Of a DNA stretch of 64,000 nt, positions 42,676 to 52,468 are shown one piece after another. Positions within the stretch are counted from its first letter, which is position 1; the number at the start of each line of letters is the position of its first letter. The DNA is from Nitrosomonas sp. (GTDB lineage Bacteria > Pseudomonadota > Gammaproteobacteria > Burkholderiales > Nitrosomonadaceae), in the NCBI GenBank assembly GCA_016703745.1, contig JADJBK010000006.1, forward strand, positions 186,001 through 250,000. Reading direction: 5' to 3'. The notes beneath the pieces are model-generated. The model saw nothing but the letters and a program-made list of their open reading frames with translations, made no database searches and was not told where the DNA came from. Made by a program: the position numbers and the translations under genes.

Positions 42676-43090
42676 TTAAGAATAATAAAGGCTTCTCCAA
42701 GGATAAACCAAGATATTCCAGCTCTGCCAGTCAAATTCTTCGGGTATCATTTCACCGGTAATTAATGCCATTTCAGGGCTTGGCAGTGGGATATCGTCCT
42801 GACTGGGAAGCGCTATGTAGAAATGGGATGGCTGTGGATTTAATACACTGACAAGTGCTGTTTTTAGCGGGAATTCATCAATAAAAAACTGTTGTAACTG
42901 TTTTTTATTGAAAAACAGTGCCAGCATGGGTATTGGCAGGCGTTTTGTCTTTAGATTTAGATTCCGTTTCAGCCCAAAATATAAAGCGGCCTGAATTATC
43001 GAAATATCCGGGGTTATCGGGAACCCAGCTAACATGAAAGATGTACATAGGTATTGCCAAGTTAAGTAAATTTGCATAAAAACTAGTCAA
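42676..43090 (-). pseudogene. Broken gene between two miniature elements, unknown product
   Basis: Two frames seem to belong together: IFHVSWVPDNPGYFDNSGRF through TPANTHAGTVF from about 43050 to 42910, then NKKQLQQFFIDEFPLKTALV to the stop at 42676. The break falls in a T/A run near 42905-42912. The 5' end runs into a miniature element (43050-43181) and the stop codon is formed at the flank of the other one (42566-42675). Family not recognised. Confidence 0.5.
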
Positions 43091-43181
43091 TGCACTAATT
43101 TTTAACTCATTGATTGTTAAATATTCATAATACTGACTCGAGGTGTAAAATCAGTCCAATTTGACTTAACTTGGTAATACC
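43050..43181. mobile_element. 132-bp inverted-repeat (MITE-like) element
   Basis: Left GGTATTGCCAAGTTAAGT (from 43050) pairs with right ACTTAACTTGGTAATACC (to 43181). About 20 of the terminal 25 bases match. AT-rich interior, no gene. No clear target duplication. Its left arm supplies the first codons of one frame of the adjacent broken gene. Confidence 0.6.
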
Positions 43182-43230
43182 CCCAAAACTAATTTAAAGT
43201 TCAGCTATTTTAATGCTGAATAAAAAAAGA

Positions 43231-43509
43231 TCACTTCTCATGCCGCTTGAGATCGCGATAAAAATTCTCGTGGGGCCCGAAGACCAGTAGTTTCAAGCTA
43301 TCCTTATCGAGAATACGATATGCCAGCATGCACAATTGGTTTGATAAACGGAATTTATAGACCCGGATGCCAAGCAGGTCGCCTACTTTTGCTTCACCGC
43401 ATTCAGGATTTGATGCAATGGCACGCACTGCTTCATCAAGATCAGGTTTTTGCTGTGGGTGCAGTTTCTTTACAGCGCGCTCAAATGTGGGCGTGACATA
43501 TAACCGCAT
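43231..43509 (-). CDS. RelE/ParE-superfamily toxin
   Basis: A 92-aa protein. MRLYVTPTFERAVKKLHPQQ at the start, VGDLLGIRVYKFRLSNQLCM in the middle and LLVFGPHENFYRDLKR at the end fit the RelE/ParE fold (compact beta sheet with basic residues). It probably acts as an mRNA interferase or gyrase poison. The antitoxin gene lies immediately upstream, sharing one base, in the common antitoxin-first order. Confidence 0.88.
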   Translation of the reverse strand: MRLYVTPTFERAVKKLHPQQKPDLDEAVRAIASNPECGEAKVGDLLGIRVYKFRLSNQLCMLAYRILDKDSLKLLVFGPHENFYRDLKRHEK

Positions 43510-43718
43510 CAGTCGAATTGGTACTCACCCGTTGGCTCTTCCTGATCGGCAATCAGTATGTCGCGGATCATGGTAAACGGCAAATCAGGATTCTCCTCTG
43601 CAATTTTGCCAATCTGCGACCAGTATTCGATCTGCTTGGGTAGCGAGCGATGCTGTGTTTGCGCGTAGCGCTTGGCCTCGGCCACCAGGCTCTCTGATAG
43701 TTTTACGTTTACAGACAT
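43509..43718 (-). CDS. ParD-like antitoxin
   Basis: A 69-aa protein. The N-terminal SVNVKLSESLVAEAKRYAQT is the ribbon-helix-helix start, and RSLPKQIEYWSQIGKIAEEN is typical of the ParD-like antitoxin family. The acidic C-terminus would bind the toxin encoded next. A ribosome-binding site (AGGAGA on the minus strand) precedes the ATG. Confidence 0.88.
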   Translation of the reverse strand: MSVNVKLSESLVAEAKRYAQTQHRSLPKQIEYWSQIGKIAEENPDLPFTMIRDILIADQEEPTGEYQFD

Positions 43719-44301
43719 GACAATCTCCTAGTCAAAGGTTTATTTTAGCTCAATTAGTTCCTTAAAGGAACCTGGCGAGGATTTGATCATTAATTTTATG
43801 AAGTAAATAAATCTAAACGGTTATGCTGCGCGCTTCTCAACCAACAGGAGTAATCTCGGCATGTAACCAGGGGGCTTTCGATGAGAAATGCTGATATTGC
43901 CGGGAAATTTGTATTAGAAACCTTTACTAACGAGCAGCCAAATTGGCTGCAAATCTCAGAGCGCAGATATTAATAGACGTTGTTCCAAGCTTTCAGTCGA
44001 TGATTTTGAGAAGGTATAATATTGCAGCCATCTGACTAAAAATCATTGTGTCGGTGGATCTAACAATACCCTAAGTAGTGCCTGCCTGAAAACCCCATTT
44101 TCACCCTCAATCCGCCTGATTCCTGATCACCCTGAGTAAAACATAGCCGAGCGATACCGCCAGCAACACGTCCATTTGTGATTTTCATAAATAACGGTAA
44201 CACTTGGATTGTATCTGGCGAGAACACTGCGGCGTTGTTCGTCGTCGCCATAGCTCACTATGGCTCCTCCTTTATCCTCACCCGATTGGGCTGTATCTCA
44301 A
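43719..44301. other. Non-coding region with two hairpins
   Basis: GCAGCCAAATTGGCTGC (about 43934-43950) and GCCATAG-CTCA-CTATGGC (44247-44264) are palindromic. The block 44040-44290 keeps an open frame on the minus strand (63 aa), but I see no start signal or family; it may be a remnant of a mobile or duplicated gene. Confidence 0.4.
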
Positions 44302-46896
44302 TTATTTTGCGGTGGAATGGCCAAGATAACCTTGCGCTATACGATAGTAAACCTTGCGCAAAGGGACGCCATCATGTCGATAGACAATACGTGAGTTAAT
44401 TTCACTGGGTGTTACGAGGCTGGCTTCGGGGTTGTTGTCTTGCTCGGAAAATGCATCAAAGGCCCGTTTTCTCATGCCAACCAGAAGAATCGGTTGATGA
44501 ATCGGCTCCCCTGAGGCTTGCCAGTAATCGTACATAACTGCAGGTTCCCCGAATACATTGCGCGAACGAATATCCGCAAGTGGGTGATGACTATAGAAGG
44601 TCAGTGCGCTTGCAATTGACCATTTGCTTAATCCAATAATGACGGGTGCTTCCCCCATCTGTTGCTTGACTTCTTCGGCAATTTTTTCAACTTCAGCGGT
44701 GGTTTCCTTCCAGAAATAATGCTCAGTCAGAAACTGATAAGGGATGCCTGGTATGCCGAGTGTCGCATAGTGCAAGACAAAAGCGTAGGCCATCAATGAG
44801 ATAACGATAGTTGGTTGCCAGGCGGCGCGCAGACGGTTGGAGGTTTTCTGGAAAACATCACGCTGCCCCATCATCCAGGCCATAGTTGGTAGCAGCGCAA
44901 GCCAGAGCGGGCTGTTCCAATGAAAGCGTGGCGTATCGTAAGTGCTCAAAACCAGGAAAATCAGCAGTGGGATACCGGTAAAAATACCGATAAACAGGTT
45001 TTTCCGGGGGAGTTCCACTTGCTTCACCGATTTTGATAAAACTGTATAGAGTGCCAGCATGGCGGCTAAGAGCCCTACTGGTGTCAATACAATGGCAATA
45101 TAGGCAATTAGCTTGTGTGTGGCAAAATCAACCTGCTCACCGCCGATTCTGCCTGTTTGGAACAGAAAAGATACCCACTCATGTTCCATATTCCAGATAA
45201 TGACTGGAGAGAACATCAGTAGCGCTATTGCTGTAGCAATATAGGGGTGGGGTCTGCCCAGCCATCGGCGCGCGGTGGGGTCAAGCAAAATAAATGCCAG
45301 TGCGGCAAAACCCAACAGTCCAAGTGTGTATTTCGATAGTATCCCCAATCCAAAGGCGATGCCTGCACCAACCCAGGCCAGATTTTTATTGGCTAGCAGC
45401 GCACGTTCCAGATAGTAGAGAGTGGCTATCCAGGCGGCGATCAATGGTGCATCCGGAAGCATGGCGAGTCCACTTGCAAATCCGAAAGGAACAATCACAA
45501 ACAGCATGGTAGCGCTCATGGCAGTGGGCTTGTCATAGAGGTTGCGTGCAAATCCGTACAGATAAGCAATGGCTATCAGTCCACAGATAAAAGCGCCTAT
45601 TCGCACACCAAACTCATTCTGACCAAAGAGTGCTGTCCCGAGCCAGATTAACCAGGCCACCATGGGAGGATGGTCATAGAAACTCAAATCCATGTGTTGC
45701 GCATATTGCCAATAGTAGGCTTCATCAGGAATAAGCTGAGCGACGCCTAGATAGACAAATCGCAACAGAATGACAAAACCGATAATTCCCACAGCTGCTG
45801 TTCGCCAGCGTATATCGGGTGGTGCAGGTGGGTCTGTACGTGGAAAGACGTAAAATGCTGACCCTAGGTAATTGACCAGTGCTGCAACAAAAATCGCTGG
45901 AAATATAGCCCACCCGCCGGGTATTTCCCAGGTATAAATTAGCCAGGCGAGCACGCCACCGCGAAGTAGCAGAGCAAATAGACCGATTGTCAGGAATCGC
46001 AGAAATGTTTTCCAGCGCAATTGACCACTATGATGTAAGCGAAAAGACCACTTGGAATTTAGTATGTAATTAAAAGTAGCGGCTGCAACGAAACTACTCA
46101 TGTGTGCCAAAGCCAGTCCGATGCCTTGGGAAGTCAAAATCTGAAAAATCAATACATCAACAAATACACCCAGAAACCCGACAAAGGCAAAACGGCTGGC
46201 GGTATGCAATGAAGCTGTGCCACCTGCCAGAGTGATCAGACGCTGTAAGTAGATCAGATTATGTCCGAAAGATAATTTCGAGCTTCCACGTGTACGATCA
46301 CGAAAACAGATAGGGATCTCCTTGACGCGGAATTTCCCTTGGCCCGACATCAGCAGTTCCAGCAAAATTTTGTAGCCTTGCGCTTTTTCCGGTATGTTTT
46401 GTACCAGTTCTTTGCGGAAGGCGAAAAACCCGGAAGTAGCATCATTCACGTCGCAGATAACCCGTGCGAGCCAACCACCAGCACGTGACAGCCAGCGGCG
46501 ATAGAAAGGCCAGTTTTCGGTGCTGCCGCCAGTTACGTAGCGGCTACCAATCACGATATCATGGCTGCCATTCATTACTGGTCGTACCAGATCGATCAAC
46601 CGCTCTGGAGGATGGCTCAAGTCGGCATCCATAACCGCAATAACTTCATGACTGGCAGCGTGTGCACCTTCCAGAATAGAGGCGGTCAGGTCAGGAGAAC
46701 TATTCCGCTTGATTAGTTTTACGTTATGCGTGGTTACCCATTGAGCGACTTTTTCCTGGGTATGATCAGTCGAACCATCATCGACAACAATGACTTCAAA
46801 ATCTGTTCCTGCTAAATCTAATGAAAACAGACGGGTAAGGAGGAGATCAATATTAGCCGCTTCATTGAGCGTGGGAATGATCAGAGAAAATTGCAT
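44302..46896 (-). CDS. Three-domain glycosyltransferase: GT2 + GtrA-like + ArnT/PMT-like
   Basis: An 864-aa fusion. Residues about 1-230 are a GT-A dolichyl/undecaprenyl-phosphate sugar synthase (SLIIPTLNEAANI, EVIVVDDGSTD, AVMDADLSHPPE, SRYVTGGSTENWPFYR). About 235-365 is a four-helix GtrA-like domain (FAFVGFLGVFVDVLIFQIL). The remainder is a multi-spanning GT39/PMT-type transferase (LIPDEAYYWQYAQHMDLSFYDHPP, with the Asp-Glu pair). One protein could thus make a lipid-linked sugar, flip it and transfer it to a cell-surface acceptor. These are usually separate proteins. It sits directly after mltG. Confidence 0.9.
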   Translation of the reverse strand: MQFSLIIPTLNEAANIDLLLTRLFSLDLAGTDFEVIVVDDGSTDHTQEKVAQWVTTHNVKLIKRNSSPDLTASILEGAHAASHEVIAVMDADLSHPPERLIDLVRPVMNGSHDIVIGSRYVTGGSTENWPFYRRWLSRAGGWLARVICDVNDATSGFFAFRKELVQNIPEKAQGYKILLELLMSGQGKFRVKEIPICFRDRTRGSSKLSFGHNLIYLQRLITLAGGTASLHTASRFAFVGFLGVFVDVLIFQILTSQGIGLALAHMSSFVAAATFNYILNSKWSFRLHHSGQLRWKTFLRFLTIGLFALLLRGGVLAWLIYTWEIPGGWAIFPAIFVAALVNYLGSAFYVFPRTDPPAPPDIRWRTAAVGIIGFVILLRFVYLGVAQLIPDEAYYWQYAQHMDLSFYDHPPMVAWLIWLGTALFGQNEFGVRIGAFICGLIAIAYLYGFARNLYDKPTAMSATMLFVIVPFGFASGLAMLPDAPLIAAWIATLYYLERALLANKNLAWVGAGIAFGLGILSKYTLGLLGFAALAFILLDPTARRWLGRPHPYIATAIALLMFSPVIIWNMEHEWVSFLFQTGRIGGEQVDFATHKLIAYIAIVLTPVGLLAAMLALYTVLSKSVKQVELPRKNLFIGIFTGIPLLIFLVLSTYDTPRFHWNSPLWLALLPTMAWMMGQRDVFQKTSNRLRAAWQPTIVISLMAYAFVLHYATLGIPGIPYQFLTEHYFWKETTAEVEKIAEEVKQQMGEAPVIIGLSKWSIASALTFYSHHPLADIRSRNVFGEPAVMYDYWQASGEPIHQPILLVGMRKRAFDAFSEQDNNPEASLVTPSEINSRIVYRHDGVPLRKVYYRIAQGYLGHSTAK

Positions 46897-46904
46897 GTAA
46901 GTTT

Positions 46905-47954
46905 TCAGTTTATTGTAGGGCGTTGACTGCTCAATCGATTACTGCGCGTTTTCTGGTATTGGGTAACGGCACGATTATGTTCAGCCAGCGTTGTCGAGAA
47001 ATAAGAAGTGCCATCGCCTCTGGCGACAAAATAGATTGCCTGGGTATCTGCAGGGTTGAGCGCTGCCTGAATAGAAGCCAAACTAGGCATGGCGATTGGG
47101 GTGGGTGGTAAACCGGTGCGTGTATAGGTGTTATAGGGGTGATCGGTTTGCAGGTCAATTTTGCGCAAGTTACCATCAAATTTATCCCCGAGCCCATAGA
47201 TGACTGTCGGGTCAGTCTGTAGCCTCATGCCTAGCCGCAAACGATTAATGAATACACCCGCGATCAGATTGCGTTCATGCGCAACGCCCGTTTCTTTCTC
47301 GATAATGGAAGCCAGAATCAGCCCTTCATAAGAGCTGGATAACGGCAGGGATGGTTGCCGTAACTGCCATGCTGTTTCAAGATGAATTTGCATAGTGTGA
47401 TAAGCGCGCTTCAATATAGCTAGATCACTATCATTTTTCTTAAAAAAATAGGTATCTGGGAAAAATAAGCCTTCCGCTCCGGGAGTTTTTGCCTCAATTA
47501 GACGCAATATTTCTTGCTCATCAAGTTGCAGTGAATCATGCTGAATAGCAGGATGTTCATTCAGGGCCTGTCTCCATTGAGTAAATGTCCAGCCCTCAAT
47601 GAAGGTAATCTGATGTTGTTTGATTTTTCCCTGAATCAGAAAATTCAAGAGTTCGATTGGTGAAAGGGCTTCTGTCAGCTCAAAATTACCTGCCTTAATC
47701 GCAGTATGTTGTTTAGTGAGATAAGCCAGTAACAGAAATGACCAGTCATTCGGCAGCATGTCGGCCGAGGATAATTCACTGGCTATTTGGCGTAAACTGC
47801 TACCGGGAGAAATAGAGAATTCATGTGGAACAGGAAAGTCTTTTGTGGGCGTGATGAGTAGAGAGTAAGTCCAGGCGGACAACAACAAGCTTCCGGTCAG
47901 AATCGCCAGTGTGACAAGTTTCAGTGATTGCCTCAGGCGGCCAGGGTTTGACAT
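46905..47954 (-). CDS. mltG: Endolytic murein transglycosylase MltG
   Basis: A 349-aa protein with one N-terminal membrane helix (LKLVTLAILTGSLLLSAWTYSLLI). The YceG core includes the LysM-like segment FSISPGSSLRQIASELSS, the catalytic Glu in LASIIEKETGVAHER (about residue 219) and RLQTDPTVIYGLG. It cleaves nascent glycan strands and so sets strand length. It follows fabF at the end of the lipid operon; tmk and holB, its usual followers, are replaced here by a glycosyltransferase gene. Confidence 0.96.
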   Translation of the reverse strand: MSNPGRLRQSLKLVTLAILTGSLLLSAWTYSLLITPTKDFPVPHEFSISPGSSLRQIASELSSADMLPNDWSFLLLAYLTKQHTAIKAGNFELTEALSPIELLNFLIQGKIKQHQITFIEGWTFTQWRQALNEHPAIQHDSLQLDEQEILRLIEAKTPGAEGLFFPDTYFFKKNDSDLAILKRAYHTMQIHLETAWQLRQPSLPLSSSYEGLILASIIEKETGVAHERNLIAGVFINRLRLGMRLQTDPTVIYGLGDKFDGNLRKIDLQTDHPYNTYTRTGLPPTPIAMPSLASIQAALNPADTQAIYFVARGDGTSYFSTTLAEHNRAVTQYQKTRSNRLSSQRPTIN

Positions 47955-48078
47955 GATTTCTCACCAGAAACATTCAATTAAGACTGGTTAACTTTTATTG
48001 GTGACAGAAAAAGAAAAATATCAAAGGTATTTTGACCAACACCTGTATTTGATTGCCGATGTGGCAAATAAATGCTGA

Positions 48079-49320
48079 TCAAATTTTACGTAATACCAGT
48101 GTTCCGTTTGTTCCGCCAAAACCAAACGAGTTCGATAGAACGATGTTTATTTTCATCTCCCTGGCATGATTGGGAACATAATCCAAGTCACAGGCGGGAT
48201 CGGGGTCATGGATGTTAATGGTAGGTGGCGCGATTTGCTGATCGATCGCCAATGCCGAAAAAACTGCTTCTACTCCCCCGGCAGCGCCGAGTAAGTGACC
48301 AGTCATCGACTTGGTGGAGCTAACTGCAATTTTTTTTGCCTTATCACCAAAACATTGTTTGACCGCAATAGTTTCAGCCAGATCTCCCAAAGGAGTCGAT
48401 GTGCCATGCGCATTGATGTAATCCACCTCATCAAGATGAATCTGTGCGTTGGCGAGCGCATTTCTCATGCAGCGCGCCGCACCCTCTCCATCGTCACAGG
48501 GAGCTGTCATGTGGTGTGCGTCCGCACTCATGCCAAACCCGGCCAGCTCTGCATAGATTTTTGCCCCACGTTTACGGGCATGTTCCAGTTCTTCCAGTAC
48601 CAGAATACCGGCGCCTTCGCCAAGTACGAACCCGTCACGCTTGATATCCCAGGGACGACTTGCGGTAGCGGGATCGTCATTACTGGTTGAAAGCGCGCGG
48701 GCTGACGCAAATCCCCCAACGGTCAGAGGAGTCACACAGGATTCAGCTCCACCACAGACCATGATATCTGCATCACCATATTCAATCATGCGGGCAGAGC
48801 AGCCAATACTGTGTGTTGCAGTAGTACAGGCCGTTACGATCGCAAGATTTGGCCCTTTATAGCCGTACATGATAGACAGATTACCTGCAACCATGTTAAT
48901 GATGGTACTCGGAATGAAAAAGGGAGAAATCTTGCGTGGTCCGCCAGTATGATAAGCTTCATCGGTATGCTCAATCATCGGTAATCCACCGATACCGGAG
49001 CCTATATTCACGCCGATACGTTCAGCATCAAGTTTTGCTACATTTTCAATGCCTGCATCGGTTATGGCCTGAACGGAAGCGGCCATGCCGTAGTGGATGA
49101 ATACATCCATACGCCGGGCATCTTTGGCGGAAAGGTAATGGGTGATGTCAAATTCCTTGACCTCACCGGCAATGCGTGATGCAAAATTCGATGCATCAAA
49201 ACGTGTAATTGGGGTGATGCCGGATTTTCCGGCAATAATATTTGCCCAAGCCTCTGTAACGGTGTTGCCAACGGGTGAAACAATACCCAGTCCAGTGATG
49301 ACTACTCTACGTTTGGACAA
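48079..49320 (-). CDS. fabF: Beta-ketoacyl-ACP synthase II
   Basis: 413 aa, normal length. The Cys-His-His triad is visible: Cys in IVTACTTATHSIG (about residue 164), His in NAHGSTPLGD-like INAHGTSTPLGD (about 304) and His in STKSMTGHLLGAAG (about 341). It elongates acyl-ACP with malonyl-ACP. It closely follows acpP in the same operon. Confidence 0.97.
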   Translation of the reverse strand: MSKRRVVITGLGIVSPVGNTVTEAWANIIAGKSGITPITRFDASNFASRIAGEVKEFDITHYLSAKDARRMDVFIHYGMAASVQAITDAGIENVAKLDAERIGVNIGSGIGGLPMIEHTDEAYHTGGPRKISPFFIPSTIINMVAGNLSIMYGYKGPNLAIVTACTTATHSIGCSARMIEYGDADIMVCGGAESCVTPLTVGGFASARALSTSNDDPATASRPWDIKRDGFVLGEGAGILVLEELEHARKRGAKIYAELAGFGMSADAHHMTAPCDDGEGAARCMRNALANAQIHLDEVDYINAHGTSTPLGDLAETIAVKQCFGDKAKKIAVSSTKSMTGHLLGAAGGVEAVFSALAIDQQIAPPTINIHDPDPACDLDYVPNHAREMKINIVLSNSFGFGGTNGTLVLRKI

Positions 49321-49371
49321 AATTGCTCCAGTAAGTCAATAAAAATAACGGAAGAGAGAAAATATAGTCTG

Positions 49372-49614
49372 TTACGATGCGTTGGTTGAGACGTAATCAA
49401 TGGCTTCCTGTACCGTATTGATTTTTTCGGCCTGCTCATCGGGAATTTCGCATTCAAACTCTTCTTCCAGAGCCATAACCAGTTCAACTGTATCAAGCGA
49501 ATCTGCACCCAGGTCATTAACGAAGGAGGATTCATTCTTGATTTCCTCTTCCTTTACTCCCAATTGCTCGGCTACGATCTTTTTGATACGTTGTTCTATC
49601 TCTGTGATTTCCAT
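49372..49614 (-). CDS. acpP: Acyl carrier protein (housekeeping)
   Basis: 80 aa from ATG 49614. The ATG four codons upstream (49626) overlaps the AAAGGATGG ribosome-binding site, so the inner start is preferred. The phosphopantetheine Ser is in LGADSLDTVELVMALEEEF. Carrier for all fatty-acid synthesis intermediates, located between fabG and fabF as in most proteobacteria. Confidence 0.97.
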   Translation of the reverse strand: MEITEIEQRIKKIVAEQLGVKEEEIKNESSFVNDLGADSLDTVELVMALEEEFECEIPDEQAEKINTVQEAIDYVSTNAS

Positions 49615-49759
49615 GTGGCTGTCCATCCTTTCGGGTCAAAAATTACTACAGGTTTATCAAATTTAAAACACCAGCTTAACTTCCCGAAATGGGCAAATTA
49701 AGTACATCGCAGCAACTACTAAAAATTTTTAATTAGAATGTCAAATGTTATATGCCGCC

Positions 49760-50521
49760 TTACCCCATATAGAGGCCGCCATTAACGTGCAACGTTGTTC
49801 CGGTAATATAATCTGCCGCCGGTGATGCCAGAAACGCCACGGCTGCTGCAATATCTTGCGGCGTGCCTAGTCTTCCCAGCGGAATTTGCTGAGTGAGTGC
49901 CTGTTGCTGGTCGGTTGAAAGCGCCCGAGTCATATCGGTATCAATAAAGCCAGGGGCAATACAGTTTACCGTGATATTCCGAGAACCAATCTCCTTGGCC
50001 AATGATTTGCTGAAGCCAATCATACCAGCTTTGGCAGCAGAGTAATTTGTCTGTCCTGCATTGCCGGTTACACCCACAATTGAGGCGATATTGATGATAC
50101 GACCATTTCTTGATTTCATCATGTCGCGCAGTACCGCGCGACTGAGTAAATAAATCGCCTTCAAATTGGTATGCATGATTGTATCCCATTCTTCCTCTTT
50201 CATGCGTACCAGCAGATTGTCGCGAGTAATGCCAGCATTGTTGACGAGTATAGCAATGCTACCAAGAGATTGTTGCGCTGCTTCAATTCCTTTGATGATT
50301 TGTGTGGGGTCAGTGACATCCATGGTGATTCCCATACCCTGAATACCGGCAGTACTCAAATAGTGTCCAATCTGTTCGGCACCGGTTTGTGTAGTTGCTG
50401 TGCCGACAACCATAGCACCGTGCGCACCAAGCTCAAGCGCGATCGCCTTACCAATTCCCCGGCTGGCGCCTGTTATTAGTGCAACCTTATCTGTAAATGG
50501 GCTTTTAGAATTATTTGGCAT
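49760..50521 (-). CDS. fabG: 3-oxoacyl-ACP reductase
   Basis: A 253-aa classical SDR. It has the NADPH motif ALITGASRGIGKAIAL, NNAGITRDNLLVRMKEEEW, the catalytic Tyr/Lys in QTNYSAAKAGMIGFSKSLAKE and the C-terminal ITGTTLHVNGGLYM. It reduces beta-ketoacyl-ACP. Twelve bases separate it from fabD. Confidence 0.97.
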   Translation of the reverse strand: MPNNSKSPFTDKVALITGASRGIGKAIALELGAHGAMVVGTATTQTGAEQIGHYLSTAGIQGMGITMDVTDPTQIIKGIEAAQQSLGSIAILVNNAGITRDNLLVRMKEEEWDTIMHTNLKAIYLLSRAVLRDMMKSRNGRIINIASIVGVTGNAGQTNYSAAKAGMIGFSKSLAKEIGSRNITVNCIAPGFIDTDMTRALSTDQQQALTQQIPLGRLGTPQDIAAAVAFLASPAADYITGTTLHVNGGLYMG

Positions 50522-50533
50522 GACTGATAGGTA

Positions 50534-51499
50534 TTATCCGGCAGAATGTTTTGTTTGAACTGGCCCCGTGGTGGTGATGGCCTGCTGCAGGTTGGCGATA
50601 TCTGACAGGGTAATGCTAGTCAGGTTCTTATCAATACGGCGCACCAATCCGGATAAAACCTTGCCGGGGCCACATTCCACGATATGAGTAATGCCGTGTG
50701 AGGCCATAGTTTGAATGGTTTGTGTCCAGCGTACTGGACAGTAAAGTTGTTGTTCCAGTACGTGTCGCATGTCATCAATTGCGGTGTGCAGGGCATAGTC
50801 AACATTGTGTAAAACCGGAATAAGTGCTGGTTTGATTGCTGTCTTTTGTAGCATCACAGAAAATTTATCTGCAGCTTCACGCATGAGCGAGCAGTGTGAA
50901 GGGATGCTGACAGGTAGTAAAACCGCGAGCTTCGCACCATTCTGCTTGGCAAGTGTAATACCCTGAAGAACAGCTGTTTTGTGGCCGGCAATAACGACTT
51001 GTCCAGGAGCATTAAAATTGGCGGGCGTCAATGATAGCTCTGGTAAATCATGGATTACTTCCTGGCAGAGTGCGGCGACGGTGTCGTCATCCAGCCCCAC
51101 TATCGCTGCCATTCCTCCGATACCGTCGGGAACACTCTCCTGCATGACTTGTGCGCGGTATCTTACTAATTGCAGCGCATCGGCAAAGTCAAGTGTTTCC
51201 GCTGCCACCAATGCAGCAAATTCGCCAAGACTATGTCCTGCCAGCATGGCGGGGCTGGTTCCATTTGCTTTTCTCCACGCGCGGTAAATGGCAATATCTG
51301 CCACCAGCATGACAGGTTGCGTATTGATGGTGAGATTGAGTGTAGACTCCGGGCCATCAGTAACCAGTGTCCATATATCCTGTTGCAGAATTTCGCTGGC
51401 TTCTTCAAAGGTTGCCCGGACGACCGTATCGCCGACGTAACCCTGCATCATGCCGATCGATTGAGAACCCTGTCCTGGAAAAACGAAAGCAGTTTTCAT
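50534..51499 (-). CDS. fabD: Malonyl-CoA:ACP transacylase
   Basis: 321 aa. FVFPGQGSQSIGM at the start, the nucleophile Ser in LAGHSLGEFAALVAA (about residue 92) and His in PVSIPSHCSLM (about 202). It loads malonate onto AcpP. It starts 3 bp after the fabH stop. Confidence 0.97.
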   Translation of the reverse strand: MKTAFVFPGQGSQSIGMMQGYVGDTVVRATFEEASEILQQDIWTLVTDGPESTLNLTINTQPVMLVADIAIYRAWRKANGTSPAMLAGHSLGEFAALVAAETLDFADALQLVRYRAQVMQESVPDGIGGMAAIVGLDDDTVAALCQEVIHDLPELSLTPANFNAPGQVVIAGHKTAVLQGITLAKQNGAKLAVLLPVSIPSHCSLMREAADKFSVMLQKTAIKPALIPVLHNVDYALHTAIDDMRHVLEQQLYCPVRWTQTIQTMASHGITHIVECGPGKVLSGLVRRIDKNLTSITLSDIANLQQAITTTGPVQTKHSAG

Positions 51500-51502
51500 C
51501 TT

Positions 51503-52459
51503 TTACCAGCGTAACAGAACCGAACCCCAGGTGAATCCACCACCAACCCCTTCAAGTAAAATTTGTTGATTTTTTTGAATACGTCCGTCCCTGACTGCGA
51601 GATCAAGTGCAAGCGGTATTGATGCTGCAGAGGTATTGCCATGCTGCGCAACGGTCGTCACCACTTTATTTTCAGGAATACCCAGTTTTTTGGCAGTTGA
51701 ATTGATGATGCGGATATTAGCCTGATGCGGAATCAACCAGTCTATATCAGACGTTTGCAGATTATTCGCTGCCAGTGCTTCCCGCGCAGCTTCTTCCAGT
51801 ACTTTTACGGCAAACTTAAAAACGGTGTTGCCCTCCATGGCAATATACGGAGTACCCTTAACCCTGCCGGCACAAATATATCCGGGTGCGGCCAGCACAT
51901 CACTATAACGTCCGTTGGCGTGGAGATGTGTGGAAAGGATGCCGGGCTGCTCACTTTCTGTTAATACGGCAGCTCCTGCTCCATCGCCAAACAGAACGCA
52001 CGTGGTGCGATCCTGCCAGTCGATGATTCGCGAATAAACTTCGGTGCCGACAACCAGAGCATTTCGAGATTTCCCGCTACGAATAAACATGTCGGCCATG
52101 GTTAGCGCATAGATGAAACCACTGCAGACTGCCTGTACGTCGAATGCCGGCCCGTCTTCTATCCCCAGTTTCTGTTGCAGAATACAGGCCGTGCTGGGAA
52201 AAATCATATCGGGTGTCGTGGTGGCGACAATCACCAGATCAATAGCCTGAGCCGGAATTTGTGCGGCTGCCAGCGCCCGTTGACTAGCCTGCAGTGCGAG
52301 ATCACTTGCCATTTCGTCATCTGCAGCGATATGTCGCTGGGTGATACCGGTTCGGGTGCGAATCCATTCGTCACTGGTATCCACCATCGATTCCAGATCC
52401 TGATTGGTCAGAATTTTTTCTGGCAGATAGCCACCGGTTCCAATGATGCGAGAGAACAT
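51503..52459 (-). CDS. fabH: Beta-ketoacyl-ACP synthase III
   Basis: 318 aa. The active-site Cys is in FDVQAVCSGFIYAL (about residue 112), the His in DWLIPHQANIRII (about 245) and the Asn in AQHGNTSAASIP (about 275). It starts fatty-acid synthesis by condensing acetyl-CoA with malonyl-ACP. Ten bp after plsX. Confidence 0.97.
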   Translation of the reverse strand: MFSRIIGTGGYLPEKILTNQDLESMVDTSDEWIRTRTGITQRHIAADDEMASDLALQASQRALAAAQIPAQAIDLVIVATTTPDMIFPSTACILQQKLGIEDGPAFDVQAVCSGFIYALTMADMFIRSGKSRNALVVGTEVYSRIIDWQDRTTCVLFGDGAGAAVLTESEQPGILSTHLHANGRYSDVLAAPGYICAGRVKGTPYIAMEGNTVFKFAVKVLEEAAREALAANNLQTSDIDWLIPHQANIRIINSTAKKLGIPENKVVTTVAQHGNTSAASIPLALDLAVRDGRIQKNQQILLEGVGGGFTWGSVLLRW

Positions 52460-52468
52460 ATTGATAAT

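Noticed and set aside
44060..44251. 63-aa minus-strand ORF after the glycosyltransferase gene
   Set aside because: No start signal or family evidence; kept only as part of a described non-coding region.
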